NCBI GenBank assembly: GCA_024734495.1
Contig: JALMQS010000069.1
Span: forward strand, 1,934,216 to 1,998,215
Length of the DNA stretch: 64,000 nucleotides
DNA from: Forficula auricularia
Lineage: Eukaryota > Arthropoda > Insecta > Dermaptera > Forficulidae
Direction: 5' to 3'
A model generated the notes under the pieces. That model was not told the origin of the DNA, did not search any database, and saw only the letters and a program-made list of their open reading frames with translations. The position numbers and the translations under genes were made by a program. Of this stretch, positions 41,501 through 53,500 are shown piece by piece; within the stretch, counting starts at the first letter, position 1, and each line of letters opens with the position of its first letter.

Positions 41501-44500
41501 ACAGTCAAGATGTGTGATTGTTAAATTTCTTGACTGTAATTAAGATTATGTTTCCCTTGTAGACGAGGATAATGTGAAGAACTGAATACCTCTCGCTATA
41601 TCGTCTCAAAAGTTTTTTTCTCGAAATAAATGGTTAGACTATAAGGAAATCTTGTATTCTTTTCCTAGCTAAGACATTCCACCTGTTTCCAAAGTCTCAT
41701 CAAATATCAAATTTCTAATTTAAAACATTTATAGTATCCTATCTAATAATAATTCTTATTCTTAATACCATTTTATATAAACGTTGAAATTTAACTCTTG
41801 TCATCAATTTATTTTTATTTATTGAAATTAATATTCTCAAATTCATAAAAATATTTATTTATAAAAAAAGCCTTTTATCATATTACAATAGTATCAACAA
41901 ACCCAATAATGTTTATTTATTCTGATTATTATTAAAAGTATTCATTTACATTTTGTTGAATGATATATGACGTAAGTTTATTGATTATGAAATGAGAAAC
42001 TAATAAAAGTATGTATTGTGTTTGTGATTCACTTTAGACCTGATTCGCGTAGCGGTGCAGGCGGCAACGGAGGGAACGGCGGTGGCCATTCTAGTGCTGG
42101 TTCGACCACAATCTCAGCCACCTCGTCACCAGGCTTGGCAGATACTATCGCTGGCGAAGACTCCCTTCCTCCACCAATTATTAAAAATATTGACAATTTG
42201 CCATTAGCAGAAATGAGCCCACGGAAAAAACCTCGTAAACAACAATTGTAAGTAAATTATTTTGATTATTTATGTCCATCGATTAAATTAATAATGTTGT
42301 TGTAGGGAACTAAAGGACAAGTTTTTATGTGTGGCTTTTTTATTTATCAGTCAACGTTTCGTCGACTTTGACGACTTCTTCAGGGCTTCAAATAGACATG
42401 CCACACATTCGTCTAAATTTTCTTGTTATCTTCGTTTCCATTGAAGACCATCAGAAACACAAATTTCAAAAAACAATTTTTCTTTCTTTTCTTTTTATAT
42501 TAACAATTTCATTAGATATAAAACAGAAATAAATAACATAAATAGAATGAGGCAACACTGTTTTTAAGGTAGTTCTTTCACAAATGCTAAAATTCAAGAA
42601 GTCTTCGAAAATTGGAATATAAGTCATTAAAAGCATAATAAACACACTGTTAGGGCTGGAACACACTTGGCGTTTTTTGCCGATCGGATTTTTTGCCGCT
42701 GCCTCTCTAGCGTTTACACACTGGGCGGTATAGTCCAAGGTGACACATTTTGACTACGGGTTTGACCCAACTAGAAATAATGCGTGATAGTGCCGTCTAT
42801 GATAGTTGTACAATGGCCAGTCTGGCTGGCTGTATGTACAAGTGGACCAGGTACTGCGCATGGTGTGAGTGCCGTAAAAAATACATAAGTGTTAAAAAAT
42901 ATTTTTGACCCACAATGAAATTATAAAAATTATAATTTATAGTCATTATAAACATAATATATTCACCCCAGACCATTTGAGTGGTGGAACGTGGAACCAG
43001 ACCACCCAAAGCGTATTTTTACAACATGAAAAAAATAGCATCCTCAAATGGTCTGGGGTGAATATATTATGTTTATAATTGACTATAAATTATAATTTCA
43101 TTGTGGAGTAAAAAATATTTTTTAACACATATGTATTTTTTACCGCACTCACACCATGCGCAGTACCTGGTCCACCTGCTACAGCCAGCCAGACTGGCCA
43201 TTCCCTGTATAACTATCATAGACGGCACTATTACGCATTATTTCTAGTTGGGTCAAATCCGTAGTCAAAATGTGTCACCAGCTCTTGGACTAGTAAACAT
43301 TCTTGCCTACCCCACCATCATCAGTCGATCACAGATCTGACACCGTGTAACAACAACAAGAGTCTATTTCATTGTCGTTTTGTTATATTATAAATAGGGT
43401 TGTGTATAACATGAATAGAGAACAACTTCTTGCATTATTGTTATTTCGTCGTCGATTGAAGAGGAAGCGAAAAAATAGACTTATTTTGGTTCATCCGATT
43501 AATAAAAGGAGAGAGGAATTTGGAGCCTTCTACACTTTGTTTCCTGGTTTAAGGGGCCTACAGACTTGCAACTTGTTTGCCACAGACTATGCAACCTAAC
43601 CTTGCAACCACAAGGCCCATCAACATCAGTAAGCAAAAGTCATTGTTTGATCTAGTTTACTACTAGGCAAAATTCGTGAAAATGTCTACCTATTAATCGT
43701 GAGATCTGGCAACTATGCTAATATTTCCAATCAAGTCGCCAACCGTTGGTGCAACCTGAAATTGCAACTTCAACCATCCCACAGACCTTCAACATTCTTT
43801 GCAACATGTCATGTTTGCAACCAAGTTGCAAGTCTGTAGGCCCCTTAAGAAACGATAAAGAAAAGTTTTTCAATTATTTTAAGATGTCAATCTCGTCATT
43901 CGACGAACTGCACAAACTGCTGAAAAATCATATTCAACGGAAAAATACTAGACTGAGGATTTGTATTCGCTACCCATCTGCCTTGCCAAATATCACCCTT
44001 AAACAATTAAAATTATTATAAAAATGAAAAAAATGCTGTTGCCGCTTCACAAAATACATTGAAATTTATATCGCGAATTCGCGATCGCCACAATAACCAC
44101 TATACACCACTCTCAATTTTCAACTTCAGCGCTCGTCGGTAGACTGGACGCCGAGTGTGTAAACGTGCATTTACTCACGTAGGCTACCATTTCAGCGGCT
44201 AACCGACGAAAGTAGTGGCAGTGGTCGGCTGCATTGCTGCCGTCGACGTTAAATAATCCGATCGTTTATTTTACCGCCCAAAGTGTAAGTCGCAATACCA
44301 TCCTATGCGCCTCTACTGGTACGGCGGCGTCGGTAAAAAACGCCAAGTGTGTTCCAGCCCTTAAAATTTGAAGACGATTTACCACATTAAACATGAAATA
44401 ATTGCAATTAAAAATGAATTTTTTTACATATGGTAGATTGGAAAAGGGTGGAAAAATTTATTATTTTATTTTTTTCATTGAAGGACTTTCACCATCTTGA

Positions 44501-47500
44501 TGAAAAACTAATATTGGTTAGAATAATATTTATATTCGAAGTAACTTAAAATAAAAAAATTGAAATTATTCACCTCGTAGTTTTTTATAAAAAATGAAAA
44601 AAAACAACATTTTAGGTTAAAAATAAAATAAAAACAATTCTGTTACCATCGACAGTGAAATCTTTTATTCAACTAATAAAAAAACATATTTGTGGGCGAT
44701 TATTTTTAGTGGAGGGGATATAAAATCAATGGCTTGGAAACGATCCATTCATAAGCAGGAAATGGTAGTGTGAGAAGTACAGTCACGTTAAAAAACATAA
44801 CCTAAAATTTTACCACCGTTCCTATGTATAGTGGTTACGAGGCTAAAATTTTTGTGTGGATTGTCGCGAAAGAACTACCTTAAAAACAGAATAGAAAATT
44901 TAGACGAATGTATGACTATTTGAAGCCCTGAAGAAGTTGACGAAACGTTGGCTGATAAATAAAAAAGTGACACATAAAAACTTGTCCTTATTTTCCTATT
45001 ATAAACTTTCAAATTGTAAGTAAAGATATAATACATAATAGGAATAAGATTCGTGTCCATGATTTATAAATTTAATTGAAAATTCCTTGAGTTCGGGACA
45101 AAATTAATTTTCTTTTTTCTTCAAAATCAAGTGTTAACAAAGTTTCGTCTATTTATTACAACTTCTTCGGGAGTTTGAATTTTAGGAATTAATAACTTTG
45201 CCAAAAGGGTCCATTCCATGTCAGTTCACCCGCTCATGACACCCACCTAAAAATAAAGATATCATTATTTTATTTTATTACTATAAATTTTAAAACCTTG
45301 TGGATAAAATCTAGCAACCACCGTTGCTAGTTTATTTATAATCAAAATAAATCGACGAAAAGTTCAACTATGATAATTTTTATATATTGAAGGAGACAAT
45401 AAAAGAGTTTGTCTTCTGCTGGAATTATAAATTTTATTTATTTATAACGAGACTATAGTTCAATTCCTGTGAATCAATTGTAATAGACTGATGAAGAGGG
45501 CAAAGCCCTCGAAACAATAGTCTCGTTATGAATAAATAAAATTTATAATTCCAGCAAGAGACACACTCTTTTATCGTCTCCTTCAATATATAAAAATTCT
45601 GCTACCCTCGGCACAAAAACTTTCAATTTAATTCTTATAGGTATTAAATGAAAGGCTTATTTTTCAGCAGTTTTTTTAATTATAAATGATGGTTTTTTTA
45701 ATTTATCCAAATATTTCGGAAATTTTGTACAATATTCCTTCTTCAGTGGACCTTTTTTGTGCAAATACAATAATAGAATGTTAGGTATGGTTAGACATTA
45801 AATTAAGTTAAAAAAATATTTTTAATATATTTTATGTTGTCACACTAAGATATAGCAGTATTTTATCTAGATGTAACTCAAAAATCATAATAGCTAAAAA
45901 TCTATAATTCTCATGGATAGCTACTATTTTTAAAAGGATAAAATCTACAGAGTTTCAAATTTTTTGAACCATTACTTTGACCTGAATAAAAATTGATATT
46001 TTAATGCCAAAAACCCCATGTTATTTAGATGGGAAACTTACATCGATGGGGGCACAGGTTAGTTATATTGAGATAGAGACTTGATACTTGGGGGATATTT
46101 TTTTTTATTTATTTCGAACCATGTGATACCTTGTCCGCGTAAAAATTCGAAAATACCCAAAATAAGGACCACCCTAATATATATTGTCCACCTCCCTATT
46201 AATCTTCATTTAAATGTACTTTTGATATTGATTTTCTCAAAACTTAATTTTCATTATTTACTAATTTTTTTCTTTTTCTTTTAAAGCGCCAACGAGATTA
46301 ATGAAACTAAATTTAGTGATGAAGAAATGGAGTTTATTTCGGAAGAAAAACTTAAAAAAGAAATCAAAGAAGGTAATTAATTATTATATTTAATATTCTA
46401 TATATTACATAAACAAATATAAATGAGCCGTTCAAAAGCCAATGTGATTAAATACATTCTTTTTAAATTTGATTTAGGAAGATTTAATTCATTGAACACC
46501 ATGTATTGGTTAGTTTTTTCAAAGCGGCAAAATATTTGTTCTAATTAGATACTGTTATTTAATACTATTTAAAAATTAAGTTAAAAAAATTATCTCAAAC
46601 AGGAATTCATCCAGGCTCGAAGAAAACCACTTTGGGATTTTAATGTGAATTAAATTAATAATAATCTTAAATCTTCTTAATTAGGTCTTTACAAGAATCT
46701 CAATGATAAATTTTTTTTTTTGTTTATTATACCACAAAAAAGTCTACCCTTTTTAGGGAAAAATCATGTATTTATTTGATTTCAATTTATAACAAAAAAA
46801 TGTTAATATAATCCCATTGGCTTCTGAACCTTAAATTGCTTTGACAACAAGCAACAACTATTTTATAGAGTAATTAATAAATTTTATCGCATTTTTATAT
46901 CTTCATTTCTTTGATAAAATTTAATTACAACTTTATGTAATTGATAAAAATAGTTTAGCCTTTAAATCGAATCACCGCAAAGAAATTCTAGTAGACTATT
47001 CTATCAAATATTAAGAGTTTTAAGTGTTTTTACTGGCCGAGGTTAATCCTCAGAATACAAGACGCAGTCCATAATTTTATATTTTATTCCCTTCAAATAA
47101 ATATGCCTAAAATGAAAATTTGGAAGAATAAAATAAGAATAATTAAATATATATATATATGAGGCACTCCATGCCAAATCGACCACTTTTGACCACCTGG
47201 CCCCTATATTGATTTGGGTGAAACTTTTTTATTTTTTTCTACCCCATTGAAAACATATTTCAGAATTTTTTTCAAATTTTTCTACTCAACCGAAAAAAAG
47301 TTATGAATTTAAAAAAAAAAAATGGTGTTTTTTCTTTCAAACGGCCATAACTATTTAAAAAATTGACTAATCGAGACGTTTTTGTTTTTGTTTCCGAGGG
47401 GGTGAAAAACAACCCCTCTGACATATAATTAAAAATATTCCATTTCAACGGATTTAATAGATGACACCATCTTATGATTTTCTAGTAAATTTGAATCTAT

Positions 47501-50500
47501 TACCATCAGCAAATTAATATCTTTCATATTAAATTAGGAAAAGTCATTCCATTGCCCTTCGAATTTTGAATTTTTTCAAAATTCGAAACACTCAACCACC
47601 TTTATTTAAATTATATGGCATGGCTATATGTTTAAATTTAGAATCACTATATCGCGAAATTTTACAAATTAAGATAACAATCTTTGAGTAAAATATTTTA
47701 CGCGTTTGCATATGTCAGAGTGGTTCGTATCCCGCAGGTGAGCCAGGTGGCCCGGATTGCTGTTACTGGCACTCGGGTTCGATTCCCGAGGGGTGAAAAA
47801 CAACCCCTCTGACATATAATTAAAAATATTCCATTTCAACGGATTTAATAGATGACACCATCTTATGATTTTCTAGTAAATTTGAATCTATTACCATCGG
47901 CAAATTAATATCTTTTGCGCTGATTTATTCTTCATAGAATGCCGCAAACCCCATGTTGGTCGGACTTTTCTTTCTATTTTTGTTTTTTAAATATCAATAT
48001 CAAATTCATTATATATATAATATGTTCACTGATATTGACATACTATATTAATAACAATTTAACACACAAAATACCTCCAGCTTTTTGATTGAAATGTTAT
48101 TAATTATAAAAGAAAAATGACATTCTACACAGACATATGTACTATATTATGAAAAAGCTTGGACTGATGATGGTGCGAGAATATCCGCCGAAACGTCTCA
48201 TAAGTTTTTCATGAAAATAAATTTGTTAGAATATAAAGAAATTTTATTTTATTTTTCCTAACGAAGACATTACATCTGTTTTCAAGGTTTTCAAGAGCCT
48301 CAAAAAACACCACAATTTATATTTTTTTTTGTTTAATTGAAAAATATTTTTTCGCAATCCAACATTGTTTTTATAATAAAATGTATCTTAATCCATAATA
48401 TTTTATACTTTGTTTATAATCTTAACTTGGATTCGAAAAAATAAGAAAAATATTTTTCAATTAAACAAAAAAAGTAGAAAGAAAATTCCGACCAACATGG
48501 GGTTTGCGGCATTCTACGCAGAATAAATCAAAGTTTTTTTTGAAAAAAAAAAAAAAAGATTTCAAAAATGTCAAACTTCAAAAATTCAATGATATTTTCA
48601 GAAAAACTGAAAAATGTTATTGAATATGAAGTTGAATATTTTTTTTTCTGAAAAATACGTTTAAAAATGAAAAAAAAACGTCCCGATTAGTCAAATTTTG
48701 AAAAAACACCATTTTTTTTTAAATTAATAACTTTTTTTCGGTTGAGTAGAAAAATTTGAAAAAATTCTGAAAAATGTTTTCGATAGGGTAGAGGAGGATA
48801 AGAAAGTTTCACCCAAATCGAAAGCGGTCAGGGTCAAAAGTGGTCGATTTGGCATGGAGTGCCCCATATATATATAGACCATTGTTTGTGAAGAAAGCTC
48901 TCTGTCTGTTTGGTAACGACGCTGCTTTGTATTCACAGGGTCCAGGGGTTTTCGATTAAAAAAAAAAAGAAATTGGTAATTTAAAATAAATATTAATAAT
49001 ATAGAATAGATGTGTGAAATCAATGTTTGAAAATTTAATTATTTTATTATGGATGCTGTGAATAAATAAATGTTAAAAAATTCTGCAATTTAAGTTTTGA
49101 AGAAACAGGATATGTGGTAAGTAAAACCTACTGACTTAAGACATAAATTAGAAGTCTATAAAATACATAATGGAAAAAAACAAACCTATCTATTTTAAAA
49201 ACTGTAATAAACGGCAAGAATTTTGTAATTATTTTTGCGCAAACCGCTGAATGCAAAGAAGAGCAAATTGAGAGAACCCACTAAAAAAAGCAGGAAGAAA
49301 AAATGAAAATTTCTCGAAAATTCTTATTTCTTCGGATTGTAATTACTTTAAGAAATTTTGTTGAATATTTTTGCATTTACCTCTCTGAAACTATAATCGT
49401 TTTTTGGTACACTATTTTCATCCTCAATGTTATAAAATTGGAACTCTATATTCATTCATTCTATAGTTAATACAAATACGGCACAAGTCTGTGGCTCATC
49501 TCCGATCACACACTATATACATCTCGGCTCACACTTTAGATATAACAAATTAACAATTATTATACCTTAGTTGACATTTTTAGAAAATAATTTTCAAAAC
49601 AATAACAATTTTATATTTATTTTTCTCTTCTATGAAAAAAATTGAAATATTTGATGTTAAGGTAGTTGTTTCGCGACAATACTAGGAAAAAGTTAATGCT
49701 AGAGTGTATAGAACAGACAATAAGGATTCATAATTCATAAGCCCAAAACTTTTTGCTGTTTATGTACCGATTCTAGCCAATCCCTTGCTTGTTTGACAAA
49801 TCTGGCACCATTGTAAGAGATTGAATATTTTTATATTAAAATGACAGATAAAATACATTTTAAATTTCTATAAAAATCGTTTTATTTTTTAACAAATGTA
49901 GGTTACTCCTTATGAAAATTATAATTTTGAAAAAAATCTTGCCCATGCGCGCTTTATACATCTTTCGCTGGTTAAATAAATGCGTTGTTGCCAAACTGTC
50001 TTTAGTGTAAATTTTTTTATACATTTTTCATTATTTATTCATTATTATCTCAGAAACCGTGTTGTAACTATGAATCAAAATTGTCTTAAAATATGTATTG
50101 GTTATTGTTTAATGTTGGTTTAGTTTTTTATAAAAATGGTAAGAAGGGTTTCTTAATTATAATTAAATATGTATGTAAATTTTCCGATATCCCATATAGT
50201 GCAATGCTAAAGAGCCCGAAAAACTCTATTTTTGAAATTTAATATCTCAGGAACTATATTGTTCATAAATTTCGTTTTGCAACCAATCGATGCAGAAGTA
50301 TTTAAATAATAATTTGTCTAAATTTCAAAAAAATCCTAAGAAAACCCATTTGGCGGAACAACTACCTTAATTCTTAATAGGAAATTAAATTTTACCAGAT
50401 ATTAGTAAAACTTGTTTGATAGTGTAATATCGGTCTTAATTTTTTTATTTTGTTTACAATGTGTGATTAAACTTCTAATACTTTGATTTCTTTTAGAATC

Positions 50501-53500
50501 TGAGAGTTCAACTAATCTTTCAAACCATCCTGGAAATACGACCATGAGCTCTGGGAAACCGTCTTATAACTCGGGATCTGCAAATAATCACTCTCCAATC
50601 CATGAGGAAATACTTCTTCCATCTCGAAAACCACACCCGCAATTGATTCGAACTTATAAACATACCTGGAAAAGTAGAAACAATCATTTTCTGAGATACA
50701 CTGATCTTAAACCTAAAGATGAAAGACGTTCAAATCTAACCGATTTGGCAAATCAAAAAAATATAATGCAGAAATTGAATGGTTGGAAAGTACATCATCT
50801 TGCCACTCAAATGGATGATCTGGTTTGTTTAATTATTTATTTATTTAATTCATATTTATAAATTATTGGGTGATTTTATTTAGATTTATTTTAAATATTA
50901 ATTCAATTTTTTGCTTATTCTACTTAATGCACTCTGGCGTACTGTAGGGAAACCGGGGCAAGTCTTCCAATTTTTATCTTTTTTGAAGTAAACAGGATAT
51001 CATTGCATTCCCTATACCTTTATCTAAAAACTAGCACAATTATTTTTCAAAAAAGTAAATATAGTTTTTGACAGCAAATGGTTAAGTCAGATCATGTGAA
51101 GTTGGAAATGTGCCCCGTATGCGGGGCAAGTTATCCAGCCTACTAAAAATGTACGTGTACGTAAATTTTCCAACCATACTTTAAATGGTAAAACACATAT
51201 AATAAATCTTGCTCCGCTACCTAGGAAGTAAAATAACATGGGATGGGAGGAGCGAAAACGAAATTAAATCAAGAATTGCCCAAGCAAAAATGGGGTTTAA
51301 TTCAAAACAAAAACTACTATGCTCCTCCTCAATCAGCTTAGAAAACAGGAAGTTGCTATTGAAGACATATGTATGGAGCATAGCCATGTACGGGTGTGAA
51401 ACCTGGACAATTAGAGAAGAGGAGAGAAAGAGATTAGAGGCTTTCGAAATGTGGTGCTACAGAAGAATGATGAATTCACACCAACTCTTCGCAAATGGAT
51501 AGAAAGCTTTCTGACAAACCGAAGTATAAAAGTTGTGGTGGATGGAACATCATCTGAATCGTTCTCCACAAACTCTGGTGTTCCCCAAGGCTCCGTAATC
51601 TCCTCCACACTCTTCCTAATTTATATAAACGACCTTTTTGATCAAACGGCAAACCCCACTCATTGTTACGCCGACGATAGCACTCTACACGGCAAACCCT
51701 CACTCCCGAATAATCGAATCAATGTTACCTCCTCAATTACTCTCGACCTAGACAAACTGAATAAATGGGGCTCACAAAATTTAGTTAACTTCAATTCAAA
51801 CAAGACTCAATGTTGTCTAATTTCTAGGCGCGAAAATAAAGATTTCCCTGATATTCACTTCGATTCGAATACCCTGAAAATGTGTGACAGCCTATCCATG
51901 TTGGGCGTCTCTGTCGCATCTGACCTGTCTTGGAATGAACACATCTCCTCTGTGGCGAAATCTGCAGCAAGGAAGATTGGCTTCTTATTCAGGTCCAAGC
52001 GATTTTACAAACCCCCACAACTTCTCACCATCTACAAGGCCCAAATCCGCCCCTGTCTCGAATACGGCTCTCATCTATGGAGAGGAGCCTCAAAATACTC
52101 TCTTGCTACCCTGGATGCAATTCAGAAACGAGCCGTCAGGCTAATTGACGATTCTACCCTCACCGACTCCCTCGACTCGCTGGCTCATTGAAGAGATGTC
52201 TCTGCCCTTTCCCTTTTCTATAGATACTATCACGGCAGGTGCTCTGATGAGATAAAATCAATAATTCCCCCCAAAGCATGCTTTGCACGTATCACGCGTT
52301 TTGCTGACTCCCAACACTCTCTCGCGGTCAAATTGGAAAAGTGCCGGACCACTTCATACGCGAATACATATATCCCCATGACTTCAAGGAACTGGAACTC
52401 TCTTCCAGCCTCTATCTTTCCCAGCACCTATAATCTTCAAACCTTCAAAACTGGAGTGCATAGACACCTACGTCTACACTCCTCTCACTTAATCAACTTT
52501 CTCTTCTCTTCGGTAATGCAAGGGTCTTCCGAGATCCATAGGGGCTGCATCTTTACTGGTGCACCCCTTCTTGCATTCGATTGCATTAAAAAAAAAAAAG
52601 AAGTATCAAATGGATGGATAAAATTACAAATGAAGAAGTTCTTGGAAGAATCGGAGAAAAAGAACCTTGTGGAAGAGAAGAGGTCAGATGATGGGGCACA
52701 CACTGAGACATGGGGGACTGCTTAGGGATATCTTGGAGGGGGATGGGAAAGAAAAGGGGAAGGGGAAGACCCAGATTAGAATATTTCAACCAAATAATTG
52801 GGGATATGAGATGCCAGACATTTAGAGAGGTCAAACAGCTGGCGGGGGACAGAGTCGAGTGGAGACGGATTGTTGAATCAAACCAGTCTTAGGACTGTAT
52901 ACTCAATGATGATTATGGGGGACTGCTTAGGGATATCTTGGAGGGGGAGGTGGGAAAGAAAAGGGGAAGGGGAAGACCCAGATTAGAATATTTCAACCAA
53001 TAATTGGGGATATGAGATGCCAGACATTTAGAGAGGTCAAACAGCTGGCGGCGGACAGAGTCGAGTGGAGACGGATTGTTGAATCAAACCAGTCTTAGGA
53101 CTGTATACTCAATGATGATTATGTTACTTAATATGTATTTTTTTATTGTAAACTAAAAAGACTAACTAATAGAAAATGCTCCGTATGCTTTTGGAAAACT
53201 TGCCCCGTCGCCATTTTGGAACTTTGACATTACCCAGCGGAGTTGTGGTGTAAGTTATTTTCAAAACAAACGCATATATATGTGAAGAAAGAAACCCTTT
53301 TTTAGTAGATGCAATGTAAAAATAATAAGTTTAATGCTAGTACGTTTATTTTAAGGTTTTAATAAAGAAGTGAAAATTTACTCATCGTTCAAAAAATTAA
53401 GAAAACAGCTCTGCCGACGATGTGTCAGCAACTATTAAATTAAAACTTCCGTAGATGATGGGCGCTGTGTTGCTACTTCAGCCAGTTGGCCCGCCCGCGT

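Larger units (their letters stand above)
42653..44360 (+). mobile_element. PIF/Harbinger element with two nested MITEs
   Basis: Ends GGGCTGGAACACACTTGGCG and CGCCAAGTGTGTTCCAGCCC are perfect inverted repeats, flanked by TTA at 42650-42652 and 44361-44363, the 3-bp target of PIF/Harbinger. It encodes a truncated transposase and has been hit by two smaller elements. Confidence 0.85.
42568..44879. mobile_element. TTAA-flanked TIR element, GGTAGTT family
   Basis: GGTAGTTCTTTC at the left is mirrored by GAAAGAACTACC at the right, with TTAA at 42564-42567 and 44880-44883. The same ends occur at 49661-50366. TTAA targeting is typical of piggyBac-type elements, but no such transposase is visible. 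Confidence 0.65.
42305..44990. mobile_element. Inverted pair of subfamily C hammerhead elements with a nested stack between
   Basis: AGGACAAGTTTTTATGTGTG at 42314 is mirrored by CACATAAAAACTTGTCCTTA at 44972. Each end carries a ribozyme-like motif facing its own terminus. Between them lies the TTAA-flanked element 42568-44879, itself containing a Harbinger with two nested MITEs. Confidence 0.7.
47161..48866. mobile_element. 1.7-kb TIR element (CACTCCATGCCAAATCGACC ends) carrying a SINE and a hammerhead element
   Basis: GGCACTCCATGCCAAATCGA at the left is mirrored by TCGATTTGGCATGGAGTGCC at the right. Inverted similarity extends about 230 bp, including the TTTTTTTCGGTTGAGTAG block. ATATAT runs flank both sides. 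Inside are a duplicated SINE body and a hammerhead element. No transposase is visible and the superfamily is unassigned. Confidence 0.75.
51209..52890 (+). pseudogene. LINE ORF2 C-terminal pseudogene (outer LINE)
   Basis: Segments 51209-51474 and 52600-52890 belong to one reading product (thumb/C-terminal region, no catalytic YxDD box because of 5' truncation). Frameshifts occur after 52600: the VSNGWI part and the GRGRPRLEYF part are in different frames. Same family as 12925 and 21598. Confidence 0.75.
51200..53117 (+). mobile_element. 5'-truncated LINE, split by a second LINE, with tandem 3' ends
   Basis: The first part (51209-51474) encodes RYLGSKITWDGRSENEIKSR and TYVWSIAMYGCETWTIREEE, the region after the RT core of insect LINE ORF2. 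It resumes at 52600 and ends with GRGRPRLEYFNQIIGDMRCQ and SNQS. The 3' end TCAATGATGATTATG occurs at 52905 and again at 53110, because the last 200 bp are tandemly repeated. Confidence 0.82.

Noticed and set aside
42466..42738. Open frame 42466-42738 on the minus strand as a protein gene
   Set aside because: It crosses the ends of two TIR elements and has no recognisable domain.
52230..52834. Minus-strand frames across the LINE region
   Set aside because: They are shadows of the plus-strand LINE reading frames.
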